Below are positions 8,456-16,967 of a stretch of 64,000 nt of DNA, one piece after another (the first letter of the stretch is position 1; the number at the start of each line of letters is the position of its first letter). The position numbers were made by a program, and so were the translations under genes. Under the pieces are notes generated by a model. It saw only the letters and a program-made list of their open reading frames with translations, was not told where the DNA came from and did not search any database. The stretch comes from Prevotella sp. (GTDB lineage Bacteria > Bacteroidota > Bacteroidia > Bacteroidales > Bacteroidaceae), in contig JAFZIZ010000004.1 of the NCBI GenBank assembly GCA_017554145.1, positions 98,677 through 162,676 on the forward strand, written 5' to 3'.

Positions 8456-9445
8456 CTACAGTCTGAAACCGAAATAGAGGCGGGAAAGCCATTTCGAATT
8501 ACGGACGTTCAGGCTCTCCTTGTCGCCAATTCTACAGTAGTTGTAGACGAAGGAAAAACCGGCAAACTTGTTTTTTCCTATTTGCTTGACTACGGCACTA
8601 CGGGCAGTGATAATCACCTCAGGGAAGCGATAGCGCAAGGGGATATTATTGTCGCCCGTCGTAAGCGATGTATTACTATAGACAATGAAGGTAGGCAACG
8701 CCGAGATATGGATCAACCAACCCTTGCCTGGCACGTAATTATAGCCATAGCCGGCACCAATGCCGATATTGGTCATCTTGAAGTCCATCGGCTGACTGCC
8801 TTTCTCGTTCACCTTGCCATGTTGTCCCTGTCCCGAGACGGCAAGCATGAAACTGCCTACAGAGCGACGCTGGATATAACTGTGAGCAAAGGCAGCAGGA
8901 TAAGAGAAGCGGCGGTGGTTGAACACATAGTAAGCATTGACGTTCAGTGTCCGTAACTTGAACATATCTTCCGACGTGGTGATGTCCCGTCGTACGCCTT
9001 CTACCTCGTGCCATCCCTTGAAGTTACTGGCATCCTGATAGGTGACGTCGAAGCCAAAACGTTTGCCATACGAACGGAAGCCTAACTCATAGTCGTGATA
9101 TTTACCCAGCATCTTGCCTGGGTTGAGCGACAGGTTGAGGGATATTCCCAGATAACTTACACCCACACTGACCGTCGATTTATAGTCTGCCTGGAGTTTT
9201 GTCTCGAAATGCTGTCCGGTGTCTGTTCCCATCGACCTGATTCGTGCTCCCGATACATTGAAGCGTCCTACCAGTGTCCATTTCGTCTGTGGACGAGTGA
9301 TGTAATTTGTGTCGATATTGGCACGCCAGTATCTCACCGTCAGTACGCTGTCCACGAAACGGTTGAGCTTATAGACCTTCTGGGCAGAGACTTGCAGCGT
9401 CCCTGTCAACAGCATGACAACTAATATGAAAGAACGGATTTTCAT
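8456..9445 (-). CDS. DUF4421 outer-membrane-type protein
   Basis: 329 residues from the ATG at 9445, which overlaps the previous stop as ATGA; an upstream in-frame ATG at 9454 is possible. There is a signal peptide (MKIRSFILVVMLLTGTLQVSAQ) and then a body of alternating amphipathic strands ending in aromatic residues, closing with LYFGFRL, as in beta-barrel proteins. I recognise it as the DUF4421 family of Bacteroidetes, function unknown. It is the last gene of a long minus-strand operon. Confidence 0.75.
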   Translation of the reverse strand: MKIRSFILVVMLLTGTLQVSAQKVYKLNRFVDSVLTVRYWRANIDTNYITRPQTKWTLVGRFNVSGARIRSMGTDTGQHFETKLQADYKSTVSVGVSYLGISLNLSLNPGKMLGKYHDYELGFRSYGKRFGFDVTYQDASNFKGWHEVEGVRRDITTSEDMFKLRTLNVNAYYVFNHRRFSYPAAFAHSYIQRRSVGSFMLAVSGQGQHGKVNEKGSQPMDFKMTNIGIGAGYGYNYVPGKGWLIHISALPTFIVYSNTSLTTGDNNIPLRYRFPEVIITARSAVVKQIGKNKFAGFSFVYNYCRIGDKESLNVRNSKWLSRLYFGFRL

Positions 9446-11808
9446 AGACGACATGTCAATCCTATCTTGGTTTCAAAGGTGTTGGCGCGCACCGTACTGT
9501 TCTCACGCAAGATCTGGTCTTGGTCATAGTAATAGTTGTAGTGCGTACGACGTGAGTAGTAGGCTAGCGAGAAGTTGAGGGACCATTGCTTGGCAAGGTG
9601 CACCTCCATGATGGGATTGACAACCAACAGGGCTGCATTGCTATGATCGCCTTGCACGTTCAGATAGTGTAAGTCGCCAGTGCCGTCGATATAGGGTTGC
9701 AGATCGATGTCTTCGTACCCCTTCCACGTATAGAGACGGAAGTACTTGGCATTGAGGATGAAGCGCCCGAAACGTCCGAAGTCAAGTTGCGTCTTCGACT
9801 TAAGGCTGAAACCGCTACCCATATTATAGTCGCGCTCAATGACGTTAAAGTAGTCACTTTTGGTACCACCCAGCAGGATACCGCTGAGGAATACACGCTG
9901 TTCCAGTCTTGACAGCGCGCCCATCTGAGGCAGGGATATGATGAAACCAGGACCAAAGCCGGCAGCCTCACTGATGCGGTAAGGTGTCAGTTCTGAACCG
10001 TCCTCGATAGGTTTGGCATCATAGTAGTTGAAATGCTGGTAGATACCAAACTCACCCGCCATGTCCTTCTTGTCGAGAATAGGCGTACTCCACAGGCGTC
10101 CTACAATCTGGAGCGAGTTCACCAGCGGCTGTCCGCCACCCATACCGATGGTTCCATCCACATCGAAAAAGTCGTAAGGTGTAGTATGACGCTCACCATC
10201 TACCGACGTACCATACGTCAGCGTCATGTTGAGATAGGGAGCATGGATTCCACGGAACAAGGCTCCATCGTCAGCAAGATAACGCCAACCGAGGGAGAAG
10301 GATATGTCGATGGGTATCTCTTGGAAGTTATGATAGCGATAATGATCGTGACGTATGCGCCAGGCATCACCACTGAAGATACGGTGCAAGCCCTGAATGG
10401 GGTTGGCGATGGCAGCGGCAGCCTCACGCAGGAAGCGACGGAAACCTCGTTCACGATCGTCGAGTATGGTACGGCTCAGTCGATGTGCCATCTCACCAAT
10501 AGCCATACCTCCACAACTGGTTGCTATGACGTCATTGATGGCTGGCGGCTCCGTCTCACCTAAGAACTCCCACATGAGCGAACCGCCTAGGGCATAGAGT
10601 CCTGATTCCCAGAATGACAGCCCGTTGGTACGTGCAGCATTGAAGTAGAGGTTGCCGTGATAGGGGTGGGCAAACAAATTGGTAATGAAGAAGTCGTTGT
10701 CCCACACGAAACCTGTTTCAAAATTATGGCGGATGCTGCGTAGCGTCGTCTGTGCAAAGTCAGACTTAAGCACCCAGCGGTCGAACAATTGCACACCCAC
10801 ATTGATGCCCGTCACTTCGGCAGCGGCCTGCCAGTAGCGCTTCTTCACAGGCAATGCCATCGTGGAGTCACCATAAACGATGGACGCTCTCTTCTCTTCC
10901 CATGCCGGTCTCCATGTGTCGCGCTGATCACGGGGCTGGTGGAGCGTCATACCCATTTCGAACAACGGACGGTTGCGGTAGGTCTCGTTGCGGTCATAAT
11001 AGCGTGTAATGCCCCAGCCCACAGAGGCAAAGGCACCGATTCTCCTGCTAATTTGGTAATCGACGTTGAAGCGAGCCTGCAAGGAATATAGACGTTCAGG
11101 CTTATCGTCGCTGTTCTTCTCGAAGGTCTCCACATGGTAGTAGCCGAGATCAGCGCTCAGGCTCCATTTCGGCGACAGTTGTATGTACTGTCCAAGGCGA
11201 TAGAACAAGGCTCCTGAGAATTTCGAGTCGAGACCCATGAAGTGCGTTCCTATACCGAAAATATTATATGTGCTGTTGTTGCGGTAGCGCATAGCAATGT
11301 TCGTCTTGCTCGATGTTCCGCCATAGACCATGAGGTCGATATTGGTCAACGGATTGATATTGATGAAACCGATCTTATGTCCGATGGTGTCGTACGACAC
11401 ATTCACCAGTCCTATCTGCCAACCCTTGGGGCGCTTGCGGGCGATATTGAATGCACCAATTTGTGCACCGTTGAGCGAGTCGGCATAGTTAATACCACCC
11501 ATCTGCCAACCGCGCATCATGGACGAGGATACATTCAAGATACCCGACAACTGCAAGCCACGGTTCATACCATTCGTGATATTACTGATACCACTGAACT
11601 GCAGACCGTTAAATGTGTGTGCCGACATACCTGAGATGCCGGAGAACTGTACACCATGACCACCGTCTGCTGCCACTGACGAGATGATACCCAACTGCAC
11701 ACTCTTTACTGAGTCCTGCACGCTGACGATGCCTACAGGAAACTTCTGAGCGTGTACGCCTATGACAGCCGTTATAGTGACTACGGCTAATAACAGCTTC
11801 TTATTCAT
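9442..11808 (-). CDS. DUF3943 protein with LA_2272-type surface repeats
   Basis: 788 residues from the ATG at 11808 (signal peptide MNKKLLLAVVTITAVIGVHAQ); an in-frame extension upstream is not a plausible start because it runs back into mrp. Residues about 35-150 hold repeats of the form GLQFSGISN/GWQMGGINY/GAQIGAFN, the pattern annotated as LA_2272 surface repeats. The second half carries the DUF3943 signature around GNLYFNAARTNGLSFWESG and a C-terminal beta-barrel ending in a charged-aromatic strand. Probably an outer-membrane protein of unknown role. Confidence 0.75.
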   Translation of the reverse strand: MNKKLLLAVVTITAVIGVHAQKFPVGIVSVQDSVKSVQLGIISSVAADGGHGVQFSGISGMSAHTFNGLQFSGISNITNGMNRGLQLSGILNVSSSMMRGWQMGGINYADSLNGAQIGAFNIARKRPKGWQIGLVNVSYDTIGHKIGFININPLTNIDLMVYGGTSSKTNIAMRYRNNSTYNIFGIGTHFMGLDSKFSGALFYRLGQYIQLSPKWSLSADLGYYHVETFEKNSDDKPERLYSLQARFNVDYQISRRIGAFASVGWGITRYYDRNETYRNRPLFEMGMTLHQPRDQRDTWRPAWEEKRASIVYGDSTMALPVKKRYWQAAAEVTGINVGVQLFDRWVLKSDFAQTTLRSIRHNFETGFVWDNDFFITNLFAHPYHGNLYFNAARTNGLSFWESGLYALGGSLMWEFLGETEPPAINDVIATSCGGMAIGEMAHRLSRTILDDRERGFRRFLREAAAAIANPIQGLHRIFSGDAWRIRHDHYRYHNFQEIPIDISFSLGWRYLADDGALFRGIHAPYLNMTLTYGTSVDGERHTTPYDFFDVDGTIGMGGGQPLVNSLQIVGRLWSTPILDKKDMAGEFGIYQHFNYYDAKPIEDGSELTPYRISEAAGFGPGFIISLPQMGALSRLEQRVFLSGILLGGTKSDYFNVIERDYNMGSGFSLKSKTQLDFGRFGRFILNAKYFRLYTWKGYEDIDLQPYIDGTGDLHYLNVQGDHSNAALLVVNPIMEVHLAKQWSLNFSLAYYSRRTHYNYYYDQDQILRENSTVRANTFETKIGLTCRL

Positions 11809-11821
11809 CGATCTCTCGTAT

Positions 11822-12940
11822 TTATTTCGTTCCCACAATCTGGGTTTTGGGTAGTTCCCGATTACGTTTGTTGACCACCGTGACGACGGATTGGGCGAGA
11901 TTGATGAAGGCGAGACCTGTAGCCGTATCACTATTGAGGGCAGCAGGTGTACCTTGGTCGCCACTGTCGCAGATGCCCTGTACCAGAGGTATCTGGGCGA
12001 GTAGAGGGACGTTCATCTCCTCAGCGAGTTGCTTACAACCTTCCTTGCCGAAGATATAATAACGGTTCTCGGGGAGTTCGGCAGGTGTAAACCATGCCAT
12101 ATTCTCCACGAGTCCGAGGATGGGGACGTTCACCTTCTCATTGCGATACATATCGATACCTTTACGGGCATCGGCAAGGGCTACTTGCTGGGGCGTAGAG
12201 ACGATGATAGCACCCGTGATGGCAAGGGTCTGAAGGAGTGTCAGGTGGATATCGGAAGTGCCGGGAGGCGTGTCGAGAATGAGATAGTCGAGTTCGCCCC
12301 AGTTGGCATCGGCGATGAGTTGTTTGAGGGCATTCGATGCCATACCGCCACGCCAGAGCGTTGCCGTCTCAGGACTGACAAAGAAACCGATGCTGAGCAG
12401 TTTCACACCATAGACCTCAATAGGTTCTATCAGGTCACGTCCATCAACATTGACAGCGTAGGGACGTGCATCCTCTGCCTTGAACATCTTAGGCATCGAG
12501 GGACCGAAGATATCCGTGTCGAGCAGTCCTACCTTGTAGCCCAAGCGTGCGAGGGCGATGGCTAGATTGGCTGAGACGGTGCTCTTGCCAACACCTCCTT
12601 TTCCACTGCTGACAGCCACGATATTCTTTACCTGTGGCAGCATTTTACCTACCTCTGGGCGGGGCTTTGATTTAAACTCGGTTTGGATATTTACTTCAAC
12701 ATCTTTGCCACAATGGTATTTGATGGCAGCCTCGGCAGCCTTGACAGTAGATTTCAGAAAAGGGTCGGTGTCGCGAGGAAACTCCAGTACGACACTGACG
12801 CACCATGGGTCGCCCTCGTTCTGTGGAGCAGCAACGGCAGGCTGGTCGGCGAGCATACCACTCTCAATAATATTCTTCTTAGTGCCTGCATACGTCACCG
12901 TCTGCAAGGCATCGATAATCATCTGGGGATAGAGCGTCAT
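11822..12940 (-). CDS. mrp: Mrp/NBP35-family iron-sulfur carrier ATPase
   Basis: 372 residues. The N-terminal domain (about 1-90) is MIP18/DUF59-like and is followed by the deviant Walker A GKGGVGKST (about 105-115), Walker B-like DTDIFGPSMPKMF and DYLILDTPPGTSD. These are all typical of ApbC/Mrp proteins that bind and hand on 4Fe-4S clusters as homodimers. The CxxC pair that normally follows ENM is missing: here the stretch reads ENMAWFTPAELPENRYYIFG. It lies 13 bases before the DUF3943 gene in the same operon. Confidence 0.9.
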   Translation of the reverse strand: MTLYPQMIIDALQTVTYAGTKKNIIESGMLADQPAVAAPQNEGDPWCVSVVLEFPRDTDPFLKSTVKAAEAAIKYHCGKDVEVNIQTEFKSKPRPEVGKMLPQVKNIVAVSSGKGGVGKSTVSANLAIALARLGYKVGLLDTDIFGPSMPKMFKAEDARPYAVNVDGRDLIEPIEVYGVKLLSIGFFVSPETATLWRGGMASNALKQLIADANWGELDYLILDTPPGTSDIHLTLLQTLAITGAIIVSTPQQVALADARKGIDMYRNEKVNVPILGLVENMAWFTPAELPENRYYIFGKEGCKQLAEEMNVPLLAQIPLVQGICDSGDQGTPAALNSDTATGLAFINLAQSVVTVVNKRNRELPKTQIVGTK

Positions 12941-12946
12941 CTTCTT

Positions 12947-12988
12947 AGTTATGAGTTAAGAGATAATAGATAACAGTTTAGAGTTAAA
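12947..12988. repeat. Heptamer array d (6 units) spanning a gene junction
   Basis: Six 7-base units of the AGTTAAG/AGATAAT type. The array fills the gap between mrp and the preceding beta-barrel gene and includes that gene's stop codon (12984-12986). Confidence 0.65.
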
Positions 12989-13613
12989 AATTGACTCCGA
13001 CATTGAAGAAGAAGCTACGGGTACGGGTGGAATTGAAATCGTTGTCCGCAATATTGGCAAGACCGAGGTCATAACCCAGTTCGGCATACATCATCTTATA
13101 TTCCACACCACAACCCAAACGGAGACCGCCGTCGAAGCGGTTCATGTCGTCAAAGGTCCCATAGGATTTCATCTCCTTATAATCCTTGGTCTTACCACCC
13201 AGTCCGAGGGCAAGATAACCTCCGAAGAAAGGCTGCACGAAGAAGTCGTCGTCAACGTCGAAATTGTATTTCACAACGATAGGCAGTTGCAAGTAACACA
13301 TACGGTAGGTAATCTTGTCATCATTGATATATACCTTACCTCCCTTCTCTGAATACATCAGTCCTGCCTCTAACCAGAGTGGGGCACTCTTAGAAAGTTG
13401 TAGTCCGTAGACACCACCTATGGCAAATCCGGAACGGGAATCCGTGTCGTGTGCAGGGGTATCACTACTCATCGTGGCGACATTCAACCCCAAACGCAGA
13501 CCTAAATAGTATTGCGTATCCTGATGGTTAAAACGGCTTCTGGGTTTCTCAAACTGTGCAAAAGCAGGAATGGTCAAGATAGTTACTAAAACAAATGTGA
13601 TAATTCTTTTCAT
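12984..13613 (-). CDS. PorT-like outer-membrane beta-barrel protein
   Basis: 209 residues: signal peptide (MKRIITFVLVTILTIPAFAQ), then alternating strands typical of the 8-stranded barrels in the PorT/OMP_b-brl_2 group (LGLRLGLNVATMSSD at the start, FFFNVGVNF at the end). The C-terminal Phe is the usual barrel-assembly signal. Probably a small outer-membrane barrel; no substrate can be inferred. The stop codon is inside heptamer array d. Confidence 0.8.
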   Translation of the reverse strand: MKRIITFVLVTILTIPAFAQFEKPRSRFNHQDTQYYLGLRLGLNVATMSSDTPAHDTDSRSGFAIGGVYGLQLSKSAPLWLEAGLMYSEKGGKVYINDDKITYRMCYLQLPIVVKYNFDVDDDFFVQPFFGGYLALGLGGKTKDYKEMKSYGTFDDMNRFDGGLRLGCGVEYKMMYAELGYDLGLANIADNDFNSTRTRSFFFNVGVNF

Positions 13614-13625
13614 TGTATTTCTGTT

Positions 13626-15629
13626 TTATTGTTGATACTTTGTTAGACCGGCATCGAGCCAGTGGATATATTCCTGAATGTCCTCGTCGTAGGAACGGGA
13701 GGGACCGAGGGGCTGTCCGTCGTTGTTAAGCAGGACGTAGAACGGCTGGGTGTTGGCTCCGAACTTGGTGGCTTGCAGATAGCTCCACTTGTCGCCAACG
13801 GTATGGAGTGTGCGCTTCTGTCCGTTGATTTCCACCTCAATGGGCTCTTGTAGAGGTGTCTTGTCATCTACATAGAGGGAGATGAGCACGTAGTCATCCG
13901 TCAGTCGACGGGCTACCTCCGCATCCGTCCAGACGGCGGCTTCCATCTTACGACAGTTGACACAGCCGAAGCCTGTGAAGTCAATCATGACGGGCTTGTG
14001 CTGTTCTTGTGCAAACGCCATTCCCTGTTCGTAGTCCCTGAAGGGTGCTTCCACCACAGTGGTTTGTACAATCTTGTAGTCTTGTGTGTACATCGGTGGT
14101 GTAAAGGCACTGATGGCTTTCAGCGGTGCTCCCCATAGTCCTGGTATCATATAGATAGTGAAGGTGAAGGAGATGAGTCCAAGGAAGAAACGGGGCACGT
14201 TGATGCGATGTTCTGGCTCGTCGTGTTGAAATTTAATCCACCCCATCAGGTAGGCACCCAAGAGTCCGAAGAGGGCTATCCAGATGGCGAGGAACACCTC
14301 TCTGTCAAGCAGTCGCCAACCATAGGCAAGGTCGGCCACACTCAAGAATTTCAGGGCAAAGGCGAGTTCGATGAATCCCAATACCACCTTAATTGTATTC
14401 ATCCATCCGCCTGACTTCGGTACCGACTTCAATAGGGAGGGGAAGAGGGCGAAGAATGCAAACGGAATGGCGAGTCCGATGGCGAAGCCCAACATACCGA
14501 GTGTAGGTCCGAGGATGTTACCTTGTGTGGATACTGCTACCAACAGGAAACCGATGATAGGTCCCGTGCAGGAGAAGGATACTAGTGCAAGGGTGAATGC
14601 CATCAGGAAGATTGAGAGGTGAGAGGTGAGAGGTGAGTGGTGAGTGGTTTTCTCTAAACTATCTACTTTCTGGTCTATCTTGTTCGACCATGAGGAAGGT
14701 AACGTCAGTTCGAAGGCTCCAAGGAAGGAGGCAGCGAAGACTATGAGCAACAGGGCGAAGAAGATATTAAACCAGGCGTTGGTACTCATCGCATTGAGGG
14801 CGTTGGCACCAAACAGTGCTGTCACCAAGAGTCCCAGTGCCACATAGATTACGATGATGCTCAGTCCGTAGGTGAATGCCTCACGGATAGCCTTCGAGCG
14901 TTCTTTGTTGCGTTTGAGAAAGAACGATACCGTCATCGGGATGATAGGCCATACACAGGGTGTGAGTAAGGCAAGGAATCCTCCCAATAGTCCTGCTAAG
15001 AAGATATACCATAAAGAATGATCGGCAGAGGGCGTGTCGTCCATTGCCTGTAACTCTTTTGTGACGGGGTGCCAGAGATTCTCTGAGTGGTGAGTGGTGA
15101 GAGGTGAGTGGTGAGTGGTGTCTGTGGACAGACTGTCTGTCAGCTCCTCGGAACTCCCCCTCTCTTTGGAGGGGGTAGGGGGGAGGGTCCCACTCTTTTT
15201 AAATGCTATCTCGGAGGGTGGCATACACATCTCGTCGTTGCAGGCACCATACTCCAGATAGCAGTCGATGGTGTATTGGGGTTTGGTGAATTTCACCTTC
15301 TGTACGAAGGTGGCAGCATGTTCGAAGTAGCGCACCTCCATGTCGAAGAGTTTGTCAAATTTCTTCTGCTCGTTGCCACGAGCTCTTAGCTTGCCTACTT
15401 TCTCCACACCCTCCATCTTCACAACGCTGAAGGTAGCCGTGATGGGTCCTCCCGTCAGGTCGGTGGAATAAACACGCCATCCTTGGTCAATCTTCGCCGT
15501 GAAGATAATCTCTGCCTCGTCGTTACCGAGTTCTTTTAATTGCGTTGTGAAGTGTACAGGGTCAGCCATCTGCGCACTCGCTGAGCACACAAACAGTAAC
15601 AGATATAATATGATATGTATCTTTCTCAC
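13626..15629 (-). CDS. dsbD: DsbD-family protein-disulfide reductase
   Basis: 667 residues from a GTG at 15629 that overlaps the regulator's TGA stop (GTGA), giving signal peptide VRKIHIILYLLLFVCSASAQ. The N-terminal periplasmic domain has the CNDEMC pair (about residues 120-130). Next is an eight-helix transmembrane domain with the two redox Cys (LLTPCVWPIIP and SFSCTGPIIGF), and then a C-terminal thioredoxin domain with CVNC (FTGFGCVNCRKME). It carries electrons from the cytoplasm to periplasmic thiols. Three foreign low-complexity segments are in frame: a C-rich palindrome (about residues 148-158) and two heptamer arrays (about 170-182 and 327-339). Confidence 0.9.
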   Translation of the reverse strand: MRKIHIILYLLLFVCSASAQMADPVHFTTQLKELGNDEAEIIFTAKIDQGWRVYSTDLTGGPITATFSVVKMEGVEKVGKLRARGNEQKKFDKLFDMEVRYFEHAATFVQKVKFTKPQYTIDCYLEYGACNDEMCMPPSEIAFKKSGTLPPTPSKERGSSEELTDSLSTDTTHHSPLTTHHSENLWHPVTKELQAMDDTPSADHSLWYIFLAGLLGGFLALLTPCVWPIIPMTVSFFLKRNKERSKAIREAFTYGLSIIVIYVALGLLVTALFGANALNAMSTNAWFNIFFALLLIVFAASFLGAFELTLPSSWSNKIDQKVDSLEKTTHHSPLTSHLSIFLMAFTLALVSFSCTGPIIGFLLVAVSTQGNILGPTLGMLGFAIGLAIPFAFFALFPSLLKSVPKSGGWMNTIKVVLGFIELAFALKFLSVADLAYGWRLLDREVFLAIWIALFGLLGAYLMGWIKFQHDEPEHRINVPRFFLGLISFTFTIYMIPGLWGAPLKAISAFTPPMYTQDYKIVQTTVVEAPFRDYEQGMAFAQEQHKPVMIDFTGFGCVNCRKMEAAVWTDAEVARRLTDDYVLISLYVDDKTPLQEPIEVEINGQKRTLHTVGDKWSYLQATKFGANTQPFYVLLNNDGQPLGPSRSYDEDIQEYIHWLDAGLTKYQQ
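14613..14647. repeat. Heptamer array e (5 units) inside dsbD
   Basis: Five 7-base units TGAGAGG or TGAGTGG on the plus strand. In the gene it encodes a His/Ser/Thr-rich stretch (TTHHSPLTSHLS) between transmembrane segments. Confidence 0.85.
15084..15118. repeat. Heptamer array f (5 units) inside dsbD
   Basis: Five 7-base units TGAGTGG, one changed to TGAGAGG. In the gene it encodes TTHHSPLTTHHS in the linker after the N-terminal domain. Same repeat family as array e, 470 bases away. Confidence 0.85.
15154..15187. repeat. C/G-rich palindromic insert inside dsbD
   Basis: CCCCCTC (15156-15162) pairs with GAGGGGG (15169-15175) around TCTTTG, followed by a further G-rich run. In the gene it encodes LPPTPSKERG, a non-conserved linker between the N-terminal domain and the first membrane helix. 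It resembles the small C-rich palindromic repeats scattered in Bacteroidetes genomes. Confidence 0.6.
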
Positions 15630-15952
15630 GCTTCTTTTACTTCTTTGGCAGGTACCTTTTCTTTGAACATCCGTTGGATACCTTTCTCGTAGGCATGGAG
15701 GGCTTCCATTCCTTTGTGTGTAATACAACAGACGGTACGAGAGAATTTGCCTACTCCTGATTTTGTTACTTCCAAATAGCCAGCCTCCTGTAGCGTCTTG
15801 ATCTGCACACTCATGTTACCTCTTGTGGAATCTGTAATCTTACAGAGGTACACGAAGTCAGCACTTTCCAGACTGTCGAGTGCCACCATGATTTTCAATC
15901 GCAGTTCGCTATGAAGCAGTGGATTGATAACAGGAAACTTAAATTCGCTCAT
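15626..15952 (-). CDS. Winged-helix transcriptional regulator
   Basis: 108 residues fitting the winged helix DNA-binding domain family PF13601: INPLLHSELRLKIMVALDSLE, then the recognition part TRGNMSVQIKTLQEAGYLEV and the wing. Cytoplasmic DNA-binding protein, probably dimeric. It sits second in its operon, between a membrane protein and dsbD, and a perfect 24-bp palindrome overlaps the promoter upstream of the first gene, so autoregulation is likely (inferred). Its stop overlaps the GTG of dsbD, coupling the two. Confidence 0.8.
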   Translation of the reverse strand: MSEFKFPVINPLLHSELRLKIMVALDSLESADFVYLCKITDSTRGNMSVQIKTLQEAGYLEVTKSGVGKFSRTVCCITHKGMEALHAYEKGIQRMFKEKVPAKEVKEA

Positions 15953-15962
15953 ATCTTATTAT

Positions 15963-16553
15963 TTAACTCCTTAACTTCTTCACATATTGTTTGAACAGAT
16001 GCCCTGGAATGATGAGGGTGATCATCGTGACAAAGGCTATCATCAGCAACTGCCAATACCATACGTCTCCTTGGAAGAAGAGACAGGTAAACGACAGGGC
16101 GGTGCCGATAAGACCACATACCGTCTTTGGACGAAAACGCAGGATAAGGCCTGTCATGAAACAACCTATGCTGATGAGTAGTCCCTGAAACATGCAATAG
16201 AGCATTTCAAAGACTCCAGCAAAGCCCATTGTCGCCCCTCCGATACAACTGACGAAGCCCACGAATATCCACATCTTCAGAATGACGTTCGCTTCGAGGG
16301 TACGCTGGTGCGTGCGCTCATAGTCCTTGTTCAGGAAGTAGATCATCAGGGGAGCACCTACCAAAGGGATACCCATCCAGATCCATTCGCACCAGTTCTC
16401 GTTCCACAACATCAGTGCAGCAAACTCCACGAGCAAGAAGAAAGCAGTAGGATAACCCCAAGCCAGAAAAAGATTCTCGCCCGTTGGTTCTTTACTGCTT
16501 ATAACCTCACCCCTTATCCGAGTGATTAGGTCTAATTCTTCGTTCGTCGTCAT
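15963..16553 (-). CDS. Polytopic membrane protein next to winged-helix regulator
   Basis: 196 residues from the ATG at 16553 (an in-frame TTG at 16565 overlaps the -7 box and is rejected). Five to six hydrophobic helices are visible between about residues 25 and 190. I do not recognise a named family. Pairs of a winged-helix regulator and a small membrane protein of this kind are common in Bacteroidetes, and the regulator often controls the pair. First gene of a seven-gene run that includes dsbD and mrp. Confidence 0.6.
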   Translation of the reverse strand: MTTNEELDLITRIRGEVISSKEPTGENLFLAWGYPTAFFLLVEFAALMLWNENWCEWIWMGIPLVGAPLMIYFLNKDYERTHQRTLEANVILKMWIFVGFVSCIGGATMGFAGVFEMLYCMFQGLLISIGCFMTGLILRFRPKTVCGLIGTALSFTCLFFQGDVWYWQLLMIAFVTMITLIIPGHLFKQYVKKLRS

Positions 16554-16562
16554 CTCAACTTG

Positions 16563-16593
16563 CAAAGGTACAATTAAGTGAGCGAAAATGCAA
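16563..16593 (-). promoter_or_regulatory. Promoter of the membrane protein-regulator-dsbD operon
   Basis: On the minus strand TTG (16591-16593), 20-base spacer, TACCTTTG (16563-16570). The start codon is only nine bases after the -7 box, so the transcript has almost no leader. Confidence 0.8.
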
Positions 16594-16608
16594 ATATATT
16601 TGCATTTT
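16585..16608. promoter_or_regulatory. Perfect 24-bp palindrome, candidate operator
   Basis: AAAATGCAAATA followed directly by its exact reverse complement. It covers the -33 element of the promoter above, which is where a repressor dimer would block transcription. The obvious candidate to bind it is the winged-helix regulator encoded as the second gene of the operon (inference). Confidence 0.65.
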
Positions 16609-16621
16609 TCTCTACAGAAAC

Positions 16622-16704
16622 CGCATTAGTCCGTCACGACGGACTGCAAGTTCGTTAGGGACGGACTGAGAGTTTGAACACGACGGACTGAATGCGAGCC
16701 TTTT
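16622..16704. repeat. 22-nt period array R1 with inverted ends
   Basis: ACGGACTG occurs at 16639, 16661 and 16683, exactly 22 bases apart, with unrelated sequence between. The outer ends (16622-16635, CGCATTAGTCCGTC; 16682-16696) are near-perfect inverted repeats of each other. No ORF fits the stretch. Confidence 0.6.
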
Positions 16705-16755
16705 ATGTAGTGGAAGGTGAATAAGAGATGAATGATTAAATCTTGTTTTCCAAAT

Positions 16756-16786
16756 AAAAGAGCCCTGCAGAATTCCGCAGAGCTCT
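16756..16786 (-). terminator. Terminator after the LAGS peptide gene
   Basis: AGAGC (16759-16763) pairs with GCTCT (16782-16786) and CTGC (16765-16768) with GCAG (16777-16780), followed on the minus strand by CTTTTATTT. It lies about 35 bases after the small peptide gene. Confidence 0.65.
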
Positions 16787-16819
16787 ATTAACTTGTTTAT
16801 ATTTGCACGTCTTTGTGTA

Positions 16820-16951
16820 TTAGATAATCAGAGTTGGGTCAACGATTTCTTCTTCATCCTGCAAACTCTCATTAATACTACCTGCCAGCAAAGGTAATCT
16901 CTCGTCCAGTTCTACGATGTCTGTCTCTGGAATGATATATCTCTTCTTCAT
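16820..16951 (-). CDS. Small LAGS-motif peptide (copy 1)
   Basis: 43 residues beginning MKKRYIIPETDIVELDERLP, then LLAGS and an acidic tail ending DPTLII. A strong ribosome-binding site (AAGGAGGA) lies just upstream, unusual for this genome and decisive for the start. It begins 16 bases after the stop of a secreted leucine-rich-repeat protein, in the same direction. Two further genes at 57431 and 59071 share the plan: basic N-terminus, Tyr, Pro, a V/I-x-x-L stretch, then LAGS at residues 23-28. I know of no assigned function. The form recalls a leader ending at an AG site, but processing is only a guess. Confidence 0.7.
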   Translation of the reverse strand: MKKRYIIPETDIVELDERLPLLAGSINESLQDEEEIVDPTLII

Positions 16952-16967
16952 AATGGTTCCTCCTTAT

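Noticed and set aside
10033-10563. Long plus-strand ORF opposite the DUF3943 gene
   Set aside because: It is the shadow of a well-supported minus-strand gene; no promoter or start signal.
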